Below are positions 35,396-45,900 of a stretch of DNA of 64,000 bases, one piece after another. The notes below the pieces were generated by a model. The model saw nothing but the letters and a program-made list of their open reading frames with translations. It made no database searches and had not been told where the DNA came from. The DNA is from Austropuccinia psidii (lineage: Eukaryota > Basidiomycota > Pucciniomycetes > Pucciniales > Sphaerophragmiaceae): assembly GCA_023105745.1 (NCBI GenBank), contig JALGQZ010000011.1:16583975-16647974 (forward strand), given 5' to 3'. How positions within the stretch are numbered: position 1 is the first letter of the stretch; each line of letters opens with the position of its first letter. A program made the position numbers and the translations under genes.

Positions 35396-36797
35396 TGTCA
35401 GCCTGTGACTCAAAACCAGAGCACAAGCATGACTGCCAGAATACAATAAACCAATGGTAAAGAAAAATACCACCAAAACATGGAGCTGAGCCAAAAAGGC
35501 TCAAAAGGTATCAGAAGAAAGAGGAAAAACCTCTCTTTTCAAATTTGCAAGTTCCATAAGCATAGGACAAAGAATAACAAAATTATGCAAGCTCAAAGCA
35601 GTTTCTGAGCACAAACCTTAGTTTTCAAATCTCATCTAAAATCCAGAGAAAGAGGCTAAACCACATTAAATTGGTATTGAAATCGAAGCTCTCAATCAGG
35701 GTATCCAATAGTACTAGCCAAGTTGAGCTAGCACAAAAAATATAGAAGTTATGGCCAAAATAAGGGCAAATAAGGGTGAATAAAAGATTCACCTCTCATC
35801 TAACTTCTACAGTTTTAGTGTGAGATACCCAAAGTGGGGTATCTTTGGAAAGAGAACAATCAAGGCTATCTGATTGTGCAATCCATTTCCCCATATCTTA
35901 TCTATAACAAATTTTATGGGGAAAACAAGTTCTGTACAGATTTTGAAATAATCATACATCTGGATAACTAAAATTTAACAGGGAATAACTTTGCCATATT
36001 TAATGTTAGCCATACCAAATGAGGTACCATTGTGTAGATCTCATCCAGGGCCACACAAAGAACCAAATTTGAGCTCAATATCTCAAAACCTGACAGAGCT
36101 ATAGCAGCTTTTATGTCAAAATCCCACATTTAGACCAATACAGCTTTACTGTGGGATACTATCCCATAAGTATGATTATGAGGTGTCAAATAGACAAAGA
36201 AGCTTGTTGATACTTCAATACCTCACAGTCCAGTCAAATACAGGGGTACATACAGGTTATGTGCAGCTCCTGATGTGTCAGAAGCACAAGAACACACCTG
36301 TAACCTCCATTGGTGAAACCTTCTACCCTTTATAGGGTAAAAATAACAACTTGTGGTCCTAAAACCACATTTCCGCCCAATACCAGTCTGTATTTAGTGT
36401 TTAGAACCACAAACCAGCCCACAGTAGTGAAAATATTTACTCTGTGGTCGTGTGCAGAGGTAAACAACCTCATACTACCCCAGAACAAGATAACAGGAGG
36501 CCTTTCCTCACCAGAAGGCCAATCTATCATCCTTTTCTCAATTTTCTTACGTGGTATAGCGTCTGAGAGGATTGGTACAATCAAAATTAAACAGCTATAA
36601 TTATAACTGAAATTATTGTAAACCAACAGATAAACACTGCACCCAGGGCTATCAATAGCACTCACCATCACTAAATTCTTTTAGTATAGCTCTTTTACCC
36701 ATTTACTCAATTAATTATCATCATTAGTTTCCTGTCACACTCATAGTTATAGCTTTTTATTATCATTGTACAGCAATATCATAGAGTCACCCTGACA
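35396..36797 (+). repeat. LTR, family C (middle)
   Basis: 1402 bp, TGTCAGCCTGTGACTC..TAGAGTCACCCTGACA. It is very similar to 40515-41873 and differs from it by an extra stretch of about 57 bp near 36515-36575. The matching open frames at 36310-36600 and 41428-41661 exist because the LTRs are copies of each other; I do not regard them as genes. Confidence 0.88.
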
Positions 36798-36800
36798 TTA

Positions 36801-36818
36801 TGGGGGTCTGTCCTGGTT
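36801..36818 (+). other. Candidate primer-binding site, family C
   Basis: TGGGGGTCTGTCCTGG starts 3 bases after the LTR. The intact chromovirus has TGGGGGCCTGGCCGTG 2 bases after its 5' LTR, matching at 12 of 16 positions. Starting with TGG fits a tRNA CCA end, but I cannot name the tRNA. Confidence 0.6.
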
Positions 36819-37129
36819 TTTTACCTATTTTAGACAAAATTCTAGCCTATTTTCATGCCTTTTAGAGTTATTATACTGGCTTTCTTGCTTATTTCAACTT
36901 TCTTTAAGCCATAAGAAGCCCTGAAGGGGATTAATATCATGTTTTTTCTCTATTCTGATTTTTTACTGAAAAACAAAAAAAATATAATAAAATAATAAAA
37001 ATAAAAAAACTTTATACATATTCTTTCTGAAAAATAATATTTTTCATCATTTTGAAGAGTTATAAATATATAATTTATATTTATACAGTACTCTATTTTT
37101 TATAAAAAGAATATAATCATTTTTTTTTT

Positions 37130-38310
37130 TCATAAGAATATATACAAAGTATATATTGTTTGATTTTTTTGTGAAGAAAAACTCTTATAATTCATTTTTT
37201 CACCCAAATTGGCGTGAAAAGTTGATTATTATCATTTTTATTGATAGTTTCAATAATAATTCTTCATAATAAAGTATAATCATATTTTATTATTGATTTT
37301 TCATAATATATACAATATATATATTGTTTGAATTTTTCTTCAAGAAAAACTCTTATAGTTCATTTTTCCACCAAAATTGGCAATAAAAATTGATTATTAT
37401 AGTTATTCTTCATAGCTTCAATAATATTACTTCAAAATAAGATATAATCATATTTTATTATTGATCTTATTTTTCATAATATATACAAAGTATATATTGT
37501 TTGAATTTTTCTTAAAGAAAAACTCTTACAATTCGTTTTTTAACCCAAATTGGAGTGAGAAACTGATTATTCATATTATTATTGATAATTTCAATAATAA
37601 TATTTCATAATAAAATATAATCATATTTTCTTATTGATCTTTTTTTCATAATATATACAAAGTATATATTGTTTGAATTTTTCTTGAAGAAAAACACTTA
37701 TGATTCATTTTTTTCAGCCAAATTGGTGCTAAAAATTGGTTATTATCATTGTTATTGATAATCTTAATAATAATATTCCAAAAAATATATGTAATCATAT
37801 TTTTTACTTTCACTGATTTTCTCATAATAATATACAAATTATATATTTTTGGAGGTTTTTCTTGGATAAATACAATTATAATTCCCTTTTTACCCAAATT
37901 GGTGTAGAAAATTTGATTGTTATCATTATCATTGATAATTTCAATAATAATAACAATTTAAAAAGAAAGAAAACCATAGTTCTTTTTCTAAACTTATTTT
38001 AATAATATATACAAAGTGTATATTATTTGGATTTTTCTCAAAGAAAAAACTTTCAAAAATCATTTTCTTCTTTCACCAAAATTGGAATGGAAAAATTTAT
38101 TATAGTCATTATTATCAATAGTTTCAATAATAATACTTATCAAAAAGAAATATAATCATATTTGTTTTACTTAATTTTTTTCAATATATACAAAGTATAT
38201 ATTGTTTGTATTTCTCTTCAAGTGAAACCCTTATAATTGAGTTTTTCCATCCAAATTGGTGTGGAAAGTTTACTTGATAATTATTGATAGTTTCAATAAT
38301 CATTTTCTCA
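37130..38310 (+). repeat. Seven-unit tandem array in the family C leader
   Basis: The word TATACAAAGTATATATTG, or a close variant, occurs at 37141, 37309, 37482, 37654, 37831, 38009 and 38187, giving spacings of 168, 173, 172, 177, 178 and 178. Each unit also has CAAATTGG and TTATTGATA.TTTCAATAA. The array fills most of the leader between the primer-binding site and gag. Two short inverted repeats lie in each unit (TATAC-AAA-GTATA, and TTATTGA with TCAATAA), so the RNA could fold into serial hairpins. Non-coding. Confidence 0.92.
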
Positions 38311-38382
38311 AACTGACTCATTGATTACTAACAAAACAGGGATTTAATCAGCTAGATATAACTCTCACCTTACAAATCAGAA

Positions 38383-40490
38383 ATGATACCACCTCATCTA
38401 AGAGACTTTGGTTTTCCAAGGGATTATGCCTTACAAAGAGAAGCAACCATAAGAAGGAATAGAGGCCTGGAAAGGAGAGAAGATGAAGTTGTTCAAAGTC
38501 ATAAGACATGGCAAAATGGACCTTCCTACACCTTCCAAAATGGTTCCCAACAGCAAACCCCCAGGTATGACCTACATAGAACAGTTTATTCTAACCCATC
38601 ATATCTTCAAAGAACTTCTCCAATGAAGAATGGAAGACAGGGAATTCAACCTAGAGTTCCACTAGAAAGAACTTGTAGAATAGATTCATAATATTTCCCT
38701 CAAAGAGATATTATTCAAAGAACTTATCATAGAAGAGCAATAGAACCAGAGAGATCATACTCTGACTCTTTCAGGCTTACAAGGAGTGGTCAAACAACCA
38801 AACTCCCTAGTGGCTTCACACCACTCAGGAACCAGCAGATCAGTGACCAAGAGTCACCATACTTTCCAATCCCAGGTAGAATCCAGGAGAGGAAGAGGAT
38901 CATAGGACAAGAAGAAGAATTATTTCAACCAGAGGAAGAAAGAGTCAGATCCTATGATCCAGAACTTGTTTGACCTGTCAAAAGAAGTACAAAAAAACAA
39001 CAAACAGTTGTAAATACTTCTAATGAAGCTAGAAGCCTATTATAAGGAATGATATCTCCACTCAGATTAAACACACTGTTGTGACCTCTGAGAGTACCAT
39101 AAGTAGTAATACCCTATGGTCACAATTCTCCCAGTTTGTAGAACAAACTCAATAAGAGTTTGAAATACTCCATGTAAATATTTCAAGGCTACAAGAGGTT
39201 TATACCTTACAAACAAAAACTATTAATACCCTTCAAGAGGGCCATACTAAATTAAGTAAAGCCTCAGAAGAGAGAAAAAAGGACTGAATCAAGTCTTGGA
39301 GGAACAAAATCACTGCAAAAGAGATGGGGAATACCTGGATTAAGATATTGACAAATTATTCAATGTCTTCCAAAACATAAAACCCTAAACACAAGGCAAT
39401 GCTTTGGATAATCAATACTTCCAGGAAGACATCAAACCAGATGGCTTATCAGTGAATAATCCAAGATACCCATAACAATACCAAGATGGATATAACATGA
39501 CTTATTCAGAGAAGGAAGCACTGAAACAGCTTTCAGAGGTCACAAGCTGGCCAAAATTCTCTGGTGTAGGAGAATATGAGCACATGGAGCTCATTGATTA
39601 TATTGATGGACTCTTCATTGATGTTCCAAGCATTCCAGACTACTGGATAACAGCTAGACTGAACATGGCATTCAAAGGAAATGCTAGTATATGGTATACT
39701 GAAATGAAAGATATTCATGGTAGAAGAAACTGGCCATGGTGCAGGAGCCAAATAATCCAAAAGTACAGAAATGATACATGTATATGGCAGAAAACCCTTT
39801 CCTTTAGAAATGATAGATACACAGTGGAAAAAGATCCATATGATTGGTGTCTGAGACAGTCAAAAAGGCTAATAGCCATTTACCCTTACACAACAACAAA
39901 AATTAGAAATCACAAATGGTTGACCAAACTACCAGGAGACTTAGAGCATGCAGTAAAATGCAGATGCTCCAAAGAATCCACCTTGTATGAAGTATAAACT
40001 CCTTTGCAAGAAGTAAGGATTAGAACATGTATTGGTAGATACAATACTTATAGTACTGGTGATAAAAGGGAGAATCCAACCCTGGAAGACAAAGAAACTT
40101 GTTATTCAGAATATGAAATCACAACAGGCTCTCACAGCTGTGAATCACCCAATCACTATGCAGACAATTTTCCCAAAGACAGGGAAGAGATATTTTGAAA
40201 GAGAGAAAGAAACAAGGAAAGACCAAGAAGGTCATGAATATGACTCTGATAGTGTGGGTAATGTCTGTGAACCTAAACCCAATGAGAAAGATGTGGTGGA
40301 ATTCAAGAACCATGGACAAAGGAAATTGGTTCAGTCCACTTAAAAAGAAGGAAACCAATGACCAAACATCTGGATGGTTTGAAACATAAACCACCAGACA
40401 AGGAGGGTATGAACACAATAAAGTTGTTGGCTCAATGTCACATGAGTCACACTAGTACTTCAAAGAATACAGGAAAGTCTTATCAATGAT
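38383..40490 (+). pseudogene. gag of the family C element, decayed
   Basis: From ATG 38383 a basic, Arg-rich N-terminal frame (MIPPHLRDFGFPRDYAL) is open for 102 codons. It stops at TAA 38689 and, in the same frame, at TGA 38971. After an indel, 39497-39997 encodes a capsid-like segment: WPKFSGVGEYEHM, ITARLNMAF, NWPWCRSQIIQKYRND and LPGDLEHAVKCRCSKE. It parallels the Gag of the intact element ([23 protein letters not shown]). A zinc-knuckle position follows near 40130-40180, but it reads HSC-x4-H-x4-F, so the first and last Cys are lost. No protease, RT or integrase follows before the polypurine tract. The product would have packaged element RNA. Confidence 0.8.
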
Positions 40491-40502
40491 GAGCCATTTT
40501 TT

Positions 40503-40514
40503 AGAGGGAGGGTA
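40503..40514 (+). other. Polypurine tract, family C (second)
   Basis: AGAGGGAGGGTA directly before TGTCAG of the 3' LTR. Confidence 0.8.
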
Positions 40515-41873
40515 TGTCAGCCTGTGAGTCTAAACCAGAGCACAAGCATGACTGCCAGAATACCATAAACCAACGGTAGAGAAAAATACCACCAAAACAT
40601 GGAGGTGAGCCAAACAGGCTCCAAAGGTATCAAAAGAAGGAGTACACTCTCCTCTTTCCAAGTATGCAAGTCCCATAATCATAGGACAAAGAATAACAAA
40701 GTTATTCAAGCTCAAAGCAGTTGCTGAGCATAAATCTTCATTTTCACCTCTCATTTAAAGTCCAGAGAAAGAGGCTTAACCCCATCAAATTGGTATTAAA
40801 ATTGAAGCTCTCAATCAGGGCTATCCAATGGTACTAGCCAAATTGAGCTTGCAACAAAAATATAGAGGTTATGGCCAAAATAAGTTCAAATAAGTGTCAA
40901 TAAAATCTTGACCTCTCATCCAACTTCTACAGTTTTAGTGTGAGATACCCAAAGTGGGGTATCTTTGGAGAGAGCACAATCAGGGCTATCTGATGGTGCC
41001 ATCAGCTTCCCCATATCTCAGCTAGAACAAATGGTATTGGGCAAACAAGTTCCATACAGATTTTGAAATAATCATATCTGGATAACTAAAATTTAACATG
41101 GAATAACTTTGCCATATTTAATATTAGCCATACCAAATGAGGTACCATTGTGTAGATCTAATGCTGGGCTACACAACAAGCCAAAGTTGAGCTCATTATC
41201 TTAAGACCTGACAGAGTCATAGCAGCTTTAAGGCCAAAATCCCACATTTAGACCAATACAACTTTACTGTGGGATACTATCCCATAAGTATGATTATGAG
41301 GTGTCAAATAGACAAAGAAGCTTTTTAATAATTCAATACCTCATAGTTCAGTGAAATAGAGGGGTTCATAAAGCTTCTGTACAGCTTCTGACACGTCAGA
41401 AGCACCAGAACGCACCTGTAACCTCCATTGGTGAAACCCTCCACCCTTTATAGGGTAAAAATGACAACTTGTGGTCCTAAAACCACATTTCCGCCCAATA
41501 ACAGTCTGTATTTAGTGTTTAGAACCACAAACCAGCCCACAGTAGTGAAAATATTTACCCTGTGGTCGTGTGCAGAGGTAAACAACCTCATACTACCCCA
41601 GAACAAGATAACAGGAGGCCTTTCCTCACCAGAAGCTACCCTTAGAATCAAACAGGTATAATTATGATTTCAATTATTGTAGGGTTTATTATTGTAAACC
41701 AACAGATAGAAACTGCACCCAGGGCTATCAATAGCACTAACCATCACTAAATTCTTTTAGTATAGCCCTTTTACCCATTTACTCAACTAATTATCATCAT
41801 TATTTTTGTGTCACACTCATAGTTATAGCTTTTTATCATCATTGTACAGCTATATCATAGAGTCACCCTGACA
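40515..41873 (+). repeat. 3' LTR, family C
   Basis: 1359 bp, TGTCAGCCTGTGAGTC..GAGTCACCCTGACA. It is followed by CTAAA, the near-copy of the CTCAA that precedes 34423. Confidence 0.88.
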
Positions 41874-42405
41874 CTAAAAAAGTAATACTTGCTCTCACTA
41901 ATTGTGAGAAACACATTGAAAACATAAAATAAAATCATGAAAGAATTGAAATCTGGTTTGAAACAAAAAGAGCTGGGTTTACCCATTTGGGTCTTATATA
42001 CAAGCCACTACTATAGTAATATTAGGTTTAGATTCTTTTAGACATGTCAGAATGTGTGTGAGCACCCTCCTAAATAGTGAGAATTGTTTATGGTCAGATT
42101 CTCTTGGATCAATTTTAGTTTAATCTTCTTCAGAACAGCTGAAGATTCCCTGGGTGATATCAAAACCTCATCATCAATTGAGTTACAGAGTCTGTGAATC
42201 AAATACAGGACAAAAGTGATGAGATTTTGCAAGGATGTTGACAATAAATTCCTTCAATAAAGTAATTTTGGGGAATCTGGAACCCTTAGAGACAAGATTT
42301 CTTTCCCCCCCAAAATTTGATCTTTTCAATTTATTATTCTTTCATTCTTCCACATGTATTATAGTCTAAATTTTGAATATATAATTCAATTGAAAAATTA
42401 CAGTA
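41874..42405 (-). repeat. LTR-like repeat family B, copy 3, middle part
   Basis: Continues the sequence interrupted at 34422. It aligns with 6420-6960 of copy 1 (for example CCTCATCATCAATTGAG and the TTTCCCCCCCA run). The Tc1-like element begins at its TA. Confidence 0.78.
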
Positions 42406-43951
42406 CAGTGGGGTGACAAAGCTGTCTGCCCACTTACTTCAACCTGCGTGCACCCCCAGTCCCCAACCAAACTCCCATTTTTTTTTCTACGATTATTTTT
42501 TTCTTTTTCTCTTTTCTACTCTCAATTATCAATTACTCATCTTCTTTTGACTCTTACTTACTTTTTCGTTTTATTTCGGTGAGTCTTTTTTTTTTTTTGG
42601 TTTTCTTGTGATTTTTTTTAACATTGTTGATTTTAAATATAGATAGGTTTTCAATTTCAACCTACATCGTTGTTGCTGCATCCATGCCTCATCAATACAA
42701 CAATGAAACAAAAGCAAGGATTTTTGGGAGGCGTGACGCTGGATTATCACTGCAAAAAATAAGTGACCTCACCAGAATTCCCAAGACTTCAATTCAGGAT
42801 ATCGTCACGCGATTCAATGATCGTGGAACGGTTCAAAACTTACCTAGGCCTGGAAGGAAGCCTATATTAAATGAACACGATATTCGACAACTCAAGCGGG
42901 TCACCCAAATCCGAAGACAAGCAAGCCTGAATGAAATAATCAATTCCATTACAAAGGAGGTTTCATCGCGAACGGTTCAAAGAGTACTTCATAAAGAAGG
43001 AATCTTCTCAAGAATTGCGGTCATCAAGCCTCATTTGCGACCTCAGCATTTCAACAAACAATTAGCCGTTGCACGAGCTCATGTCAATTGGTCGGTTGAA
43101 GATTGGAAGAAAGTCATATGGACGGACAAAAGCAGCTTTGAGCTTTTAGAAAAGCCAACCCCCACTTGCATTTGGAGAACTCAGGGTGAGCGATACTCTT
43201 TTGATTGCCAAGTAGCTCAGCACCATAGTGGACGTCAGTCCATGATGGTTTGGGCAGGCTTTTGTGATACCAAACAATCAGCAATCATCATTATGGGCCC
43301 GAACGCACGCCAAACCCAAGGTTTCATCGACAATGTCTATTTGATAGGGTTATTACCCTTTTACAATCACTTGCAACAACAGCAACAGGCGCCACAACTT
43401 CAAGCGTTTATGCTTTGTGAAGATAACACACCGGTTCATACTTCTCTCTTATCTCACCAATGGAAAGAATCTCAGTGGCCATCAAATTCCCCCAATTGTA
43501 ATCCCATCAAGAATGCATGGAAGAAGATGAAAGTGATGGTTCATGTACGATTCCACCCAAAAACCTTACCCGAACTACAAATCGCTGTGCAGGCTGCCTG
43601 GAATGACATGCCCAAAGATTATTTCAGGGCATTGATTCAGTAAATGCCCAACAGAATGAGGGCTTTCATTTTGCAGCATGGGGCACCCACCAGATGGTAG
43701 TTCAATTGGGCACGTTATTTGATTAATTACCAAATTAAAAAAAATTATTTACATTTTATTTTTATTTTTTTATATATTTTGATACAAATATAAGTTTATT
43801 TTAAAATGGATTGAAATACAAATATCATTAACTTATTTAAGTGAGAGAGCCTATGACACATAATAAATTGTGAGCTTTAGTCTTTCTATTATTAAAAATA
43901 AGGACGGACGGACTTTTTTTTATATGGACGGACAGTTTTGTCACCCCACTG
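42406..43951 (+). mobile_element. Tc1/mariner-type transposon
   Basis: 1546 bp with inverted ends: left CAGTGGGGTGACAAAGCTGT, right (reverse complement) CAGTGGGGTGACAAAACTGT. It is flanked by TA on both sides (42404-42405 and 43952-43953), the standard Tc1 target duplication. It encodes one transposase on the plus strand. It is inserted in a family B LTR whose sequence resumes directly at CACACCTGAAATTCC. Ends and target site are intact but the transposase looks inactive. Confidence 0.95.
42684..43643 (+). CDS. Tc1-like transposase, uninterrupted frame but likely inactive
   Basis: 319 residues from ATG 42684 (MPHQYNNETKARIF); the upstream extension to 42624 begins with TTG and I reject it. 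Residues about 5-110 form paired helix-turn-helix domains (LSLQKISDLTRIPKTSIQDI; SSRTVQRVLHKEGI) with a GRP-type hinge (LPRPGRKP) that bind the inverted ends. The DDE core has Asp148 (VIWTDKSSFEL) and Asp247 (MLCEDNTPVHTS). The third acidic residue, Glu in the usual PIENLW-type motif, is Lys276 here (NPIKNAW). Only 28 residues separate it from Asp247 instead of the 34 of DD34E transposases, so about six residues between WKE and SQWPS are missing. The frame is open, but catalysis should be lost. Confidence 0.9.
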   Translation: MPHQYNNETKARIFGRRDAGLSLQKISDLTRIPKTSIQDIVTRFNDRGTVQNLPRPGRKPILNEHDIRQLKRVTQIRRQASLNEIINSITKEVSSRTVQRVLHKEGIFSRIAVIKPHLRPQHFNKQLAVARAHVNWSVEDWKKVIWTDKSSFELLEKPTPTCIWRTQGERYSFDCQVAQHHSGRQSMMVWAGFCDTKQSAIIIMGPNARQTQGFIDNVYLIGLLPFYNHLQQQQQAPQLQAFMLCEDNTPVHTSLLSHQWKESQWPSNSPNCNPIKNAWKKMKVMVHVRFHPKTLPELQIAVQAAWNDMPKDYFRALIQ

Positions 43952-44455
43952 TACACACCTGAAATTCCTAATTCCTCATCTGTAAATTTAAGTTCATTTA
44001 TGTAACACATGCTCATATTTTTAAATCTCAATTTCTCATAGATTATAAACTACACCATCACACCTCATTTTCAATATAAAAAGTGATGGTTAACCCTACA
44101 TGTGATTAAAATTAAGTAAAAGCTTGAGCATTTTCAGAGTTAAGTAGTAGAAATGTGCCCCAGAACTGACATGAACTTAAATAACATGGTGAAATGAAAT
44201 TTATGATTCTATTAATTGGAAAATACGCTTAAATAAATCTTACAAAAAAGTTTGATTAAATTTTATTCTCACTTAGATTTTCTAAGTAAAATGGTAATTT
44301 TACAATTTTGTCCATTTTTATGATCTGTGTAAATTCAATTTTTTTTATTTGAAAATTTATTTCAGTAATTAAAATAATTTATTGTATTTTTATTTATGAG
44401 TTTTACTTCTAATTTGTGGTATTTTGCTTATCTGAAAATACCTCCAAGGCTCACA
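43952..44455 (-). repeat. LTR-like repeat family B, copy 3, right part
   Basis: Resumes after the Tc1 element and ends AAAATACCTCCAAGGCTCACA, as in copies 1 and 2. Matches copy 1 (6965-7200) and its tail (12310-12592). Confidence 0.78.
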
Positions 44456-44509
44456 GTCATCTATGGGTAAAACCTCTGAGGCTAAACTCCCAATAATCTT
44501 AACTTAAGT

Positions 44510-45900
44510 GTCCATAGTTTCAGTTTTAAAAAATGACAATGATCAAATTTCAATTAAATTCAAACCACATTTTGTGTTGAAAATGAGGTGTGGAATCTAG
44601 CTCAGAAGTCATGAGAAATTGAATTAGTGAAAATCTATTTGTTGAGATTCCAACATTTATTGAATAAGTGAAATTAAATTTACACATCAGGAATTGAGAA
44701 TTACAATTGTGTACTTAAATTCTTTTATTGAATTAGATATATAAAATATTAATTATAGTACATATGCAGGAATTGGATAAAAAGAATTTTGAAGATTAAC
44801 TTTTGAGGGGGAAAGGTAATAATGGCTTTGAGGGTGACAGACTCCTGCAAATGTCTTTCTTTCATATCTTTTATGTTAAAATACATACAAAATCTCATTA
44901 TGTTTGGTCTCAAAGTTAGTCACAGGGTCTATGACTCAATTGATGTTGAGGTTTTGATGTCAACCAGGAAATTTTTAGCTGTTTCCAGGGAGGTAAAACT
45001 ATGCTTAAGCTGAAATAAACTACAAAAAAATAATTCCAATTGCTTTATAGGAGTTTTAAACACATTGTTACAGTTTTCAAAGGCTTAAAACTAACCATTA
45101 CTATATTCATTGCTGAAGAAAGCACTCTTTTGGTCCTAAAAAGGTCTTAATAATTCCAAAATTGAAATATATTTTCTCAATATATTTTCTATGACAAGCA
45201 ATAAAATTTGAGGTTATAAAAGAATGTCTAACTTTACATCCCTTTCATAATTAGCTCAAGTATGCTTTATCCAATCAATAAAAGATTCCAACTAGAAATT
45301 TTAACTCAATTCAAGCATTTTATCCCATTAAAAAATAAGTATAATAATCCTTTGTAAATTTTTCTTATTTTTTCCCTTGAACCACCCAAAATTTGTTAAA
45401 TTCTCTTTTATCAATTTAAATTTTGAAAATGAATTCCCTTCATTCTTTTTGGGGGACTCTGTTCCCATCTTAATTCCCCAAAGATCTTTTCTCAATTAAT
45501 GCTTATCCAAATTTCCCTTAAAGAATTTTTTGTAGCCTTCTATATATATATATGTCTTGTAGATAATCTCTGGATATGTTTCTACTCTTGGTAAAACAAT
45601 AAGCTTGGGGATATTAGTTTTTTATACCAAAAAAGCTGAAAGCATTAATTTCAATTTCTTTTCTTTAAAGAATCTTGAGATTGCTTTTTAATAACTCTAG
45701 CTCATACAAATCTTAAGGAAAGTGATAATTAATAGATTTTTAATCAACTTCTCACATCAACACCTTACAGTTTTGATTCATCATGTGTACATGGAAAATA
45801 TGCATGAGTGAATATCCAATGAAACATAAATATTGGAATGTGTAATCATGATTTAGCTTTATCTAAATGAGTGGATTAAAGTCAATTTTTTCAAAATTCA
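44510..45900 (+). repeat. LTR-like repeat family B, copy 4, inverted
   Basis: The reverse complement follows copies 1 and 2: the GACTCAATTGATGTTGAGG region near 44935, TTTTGGTCCTAAAAAGG near 45130, CCCTTGAACCACCC near 45375, and the AATTAATG..TATCCAAATTTCCCTTAA region near 45500. About 250 bp of its outer end are missing, so copies 3 and 4 lie almost head to head. The frame at 44822-45013 is a chance ORF. Confidence 0.65.

Larger units (their letters stand above)
34423..41873 (+). mobile_element. Family C gag-only LTR retroelement cluster (LTR-internal-LTR-internal-LTR)
   Basis: Order: truncated LTR 34423-34972, scrap of gag end 34985-35383, polypurine tract, LTR 35396-36797, primer-binding site, tandem-repeat leader, gag, polypurine tract, LTR 40515-41873. 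The outer flanks CTCAA (34418-34422) and CTAAA (41874-41878) match at 4 of 5 and join the two halves of a family B repeat, so the whole cluster descends from one insertion that later gained a tandem unit, probably by unequal recombination. There is no pol, so it would depend on another element's enzymes, like the TR-GAG class of non-autonomous elements. Confidence 0.82.

Noticed and set aside
36310..36671. ORFs repeated in two LTRs (36310-36600 and 41428-41661, plus antisense frames)
   Set aside because: They are paired because the LTRs are copies; no protein features and not present in the solo LTR at 24398.
37130..38310. CRISPR-like array
   Set aside because: Units of about 175 bp are adjacent and similar throughout, with no short repeat plus unique spacer pattern; it lies inside an LTR element.
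42624..42683. Twenty-residue N-terminal extension of the Tc1 transposase
   Set aside because: It starts with TTG; the ATG at 42684 is the first real start and gives a normal Tc1 length.
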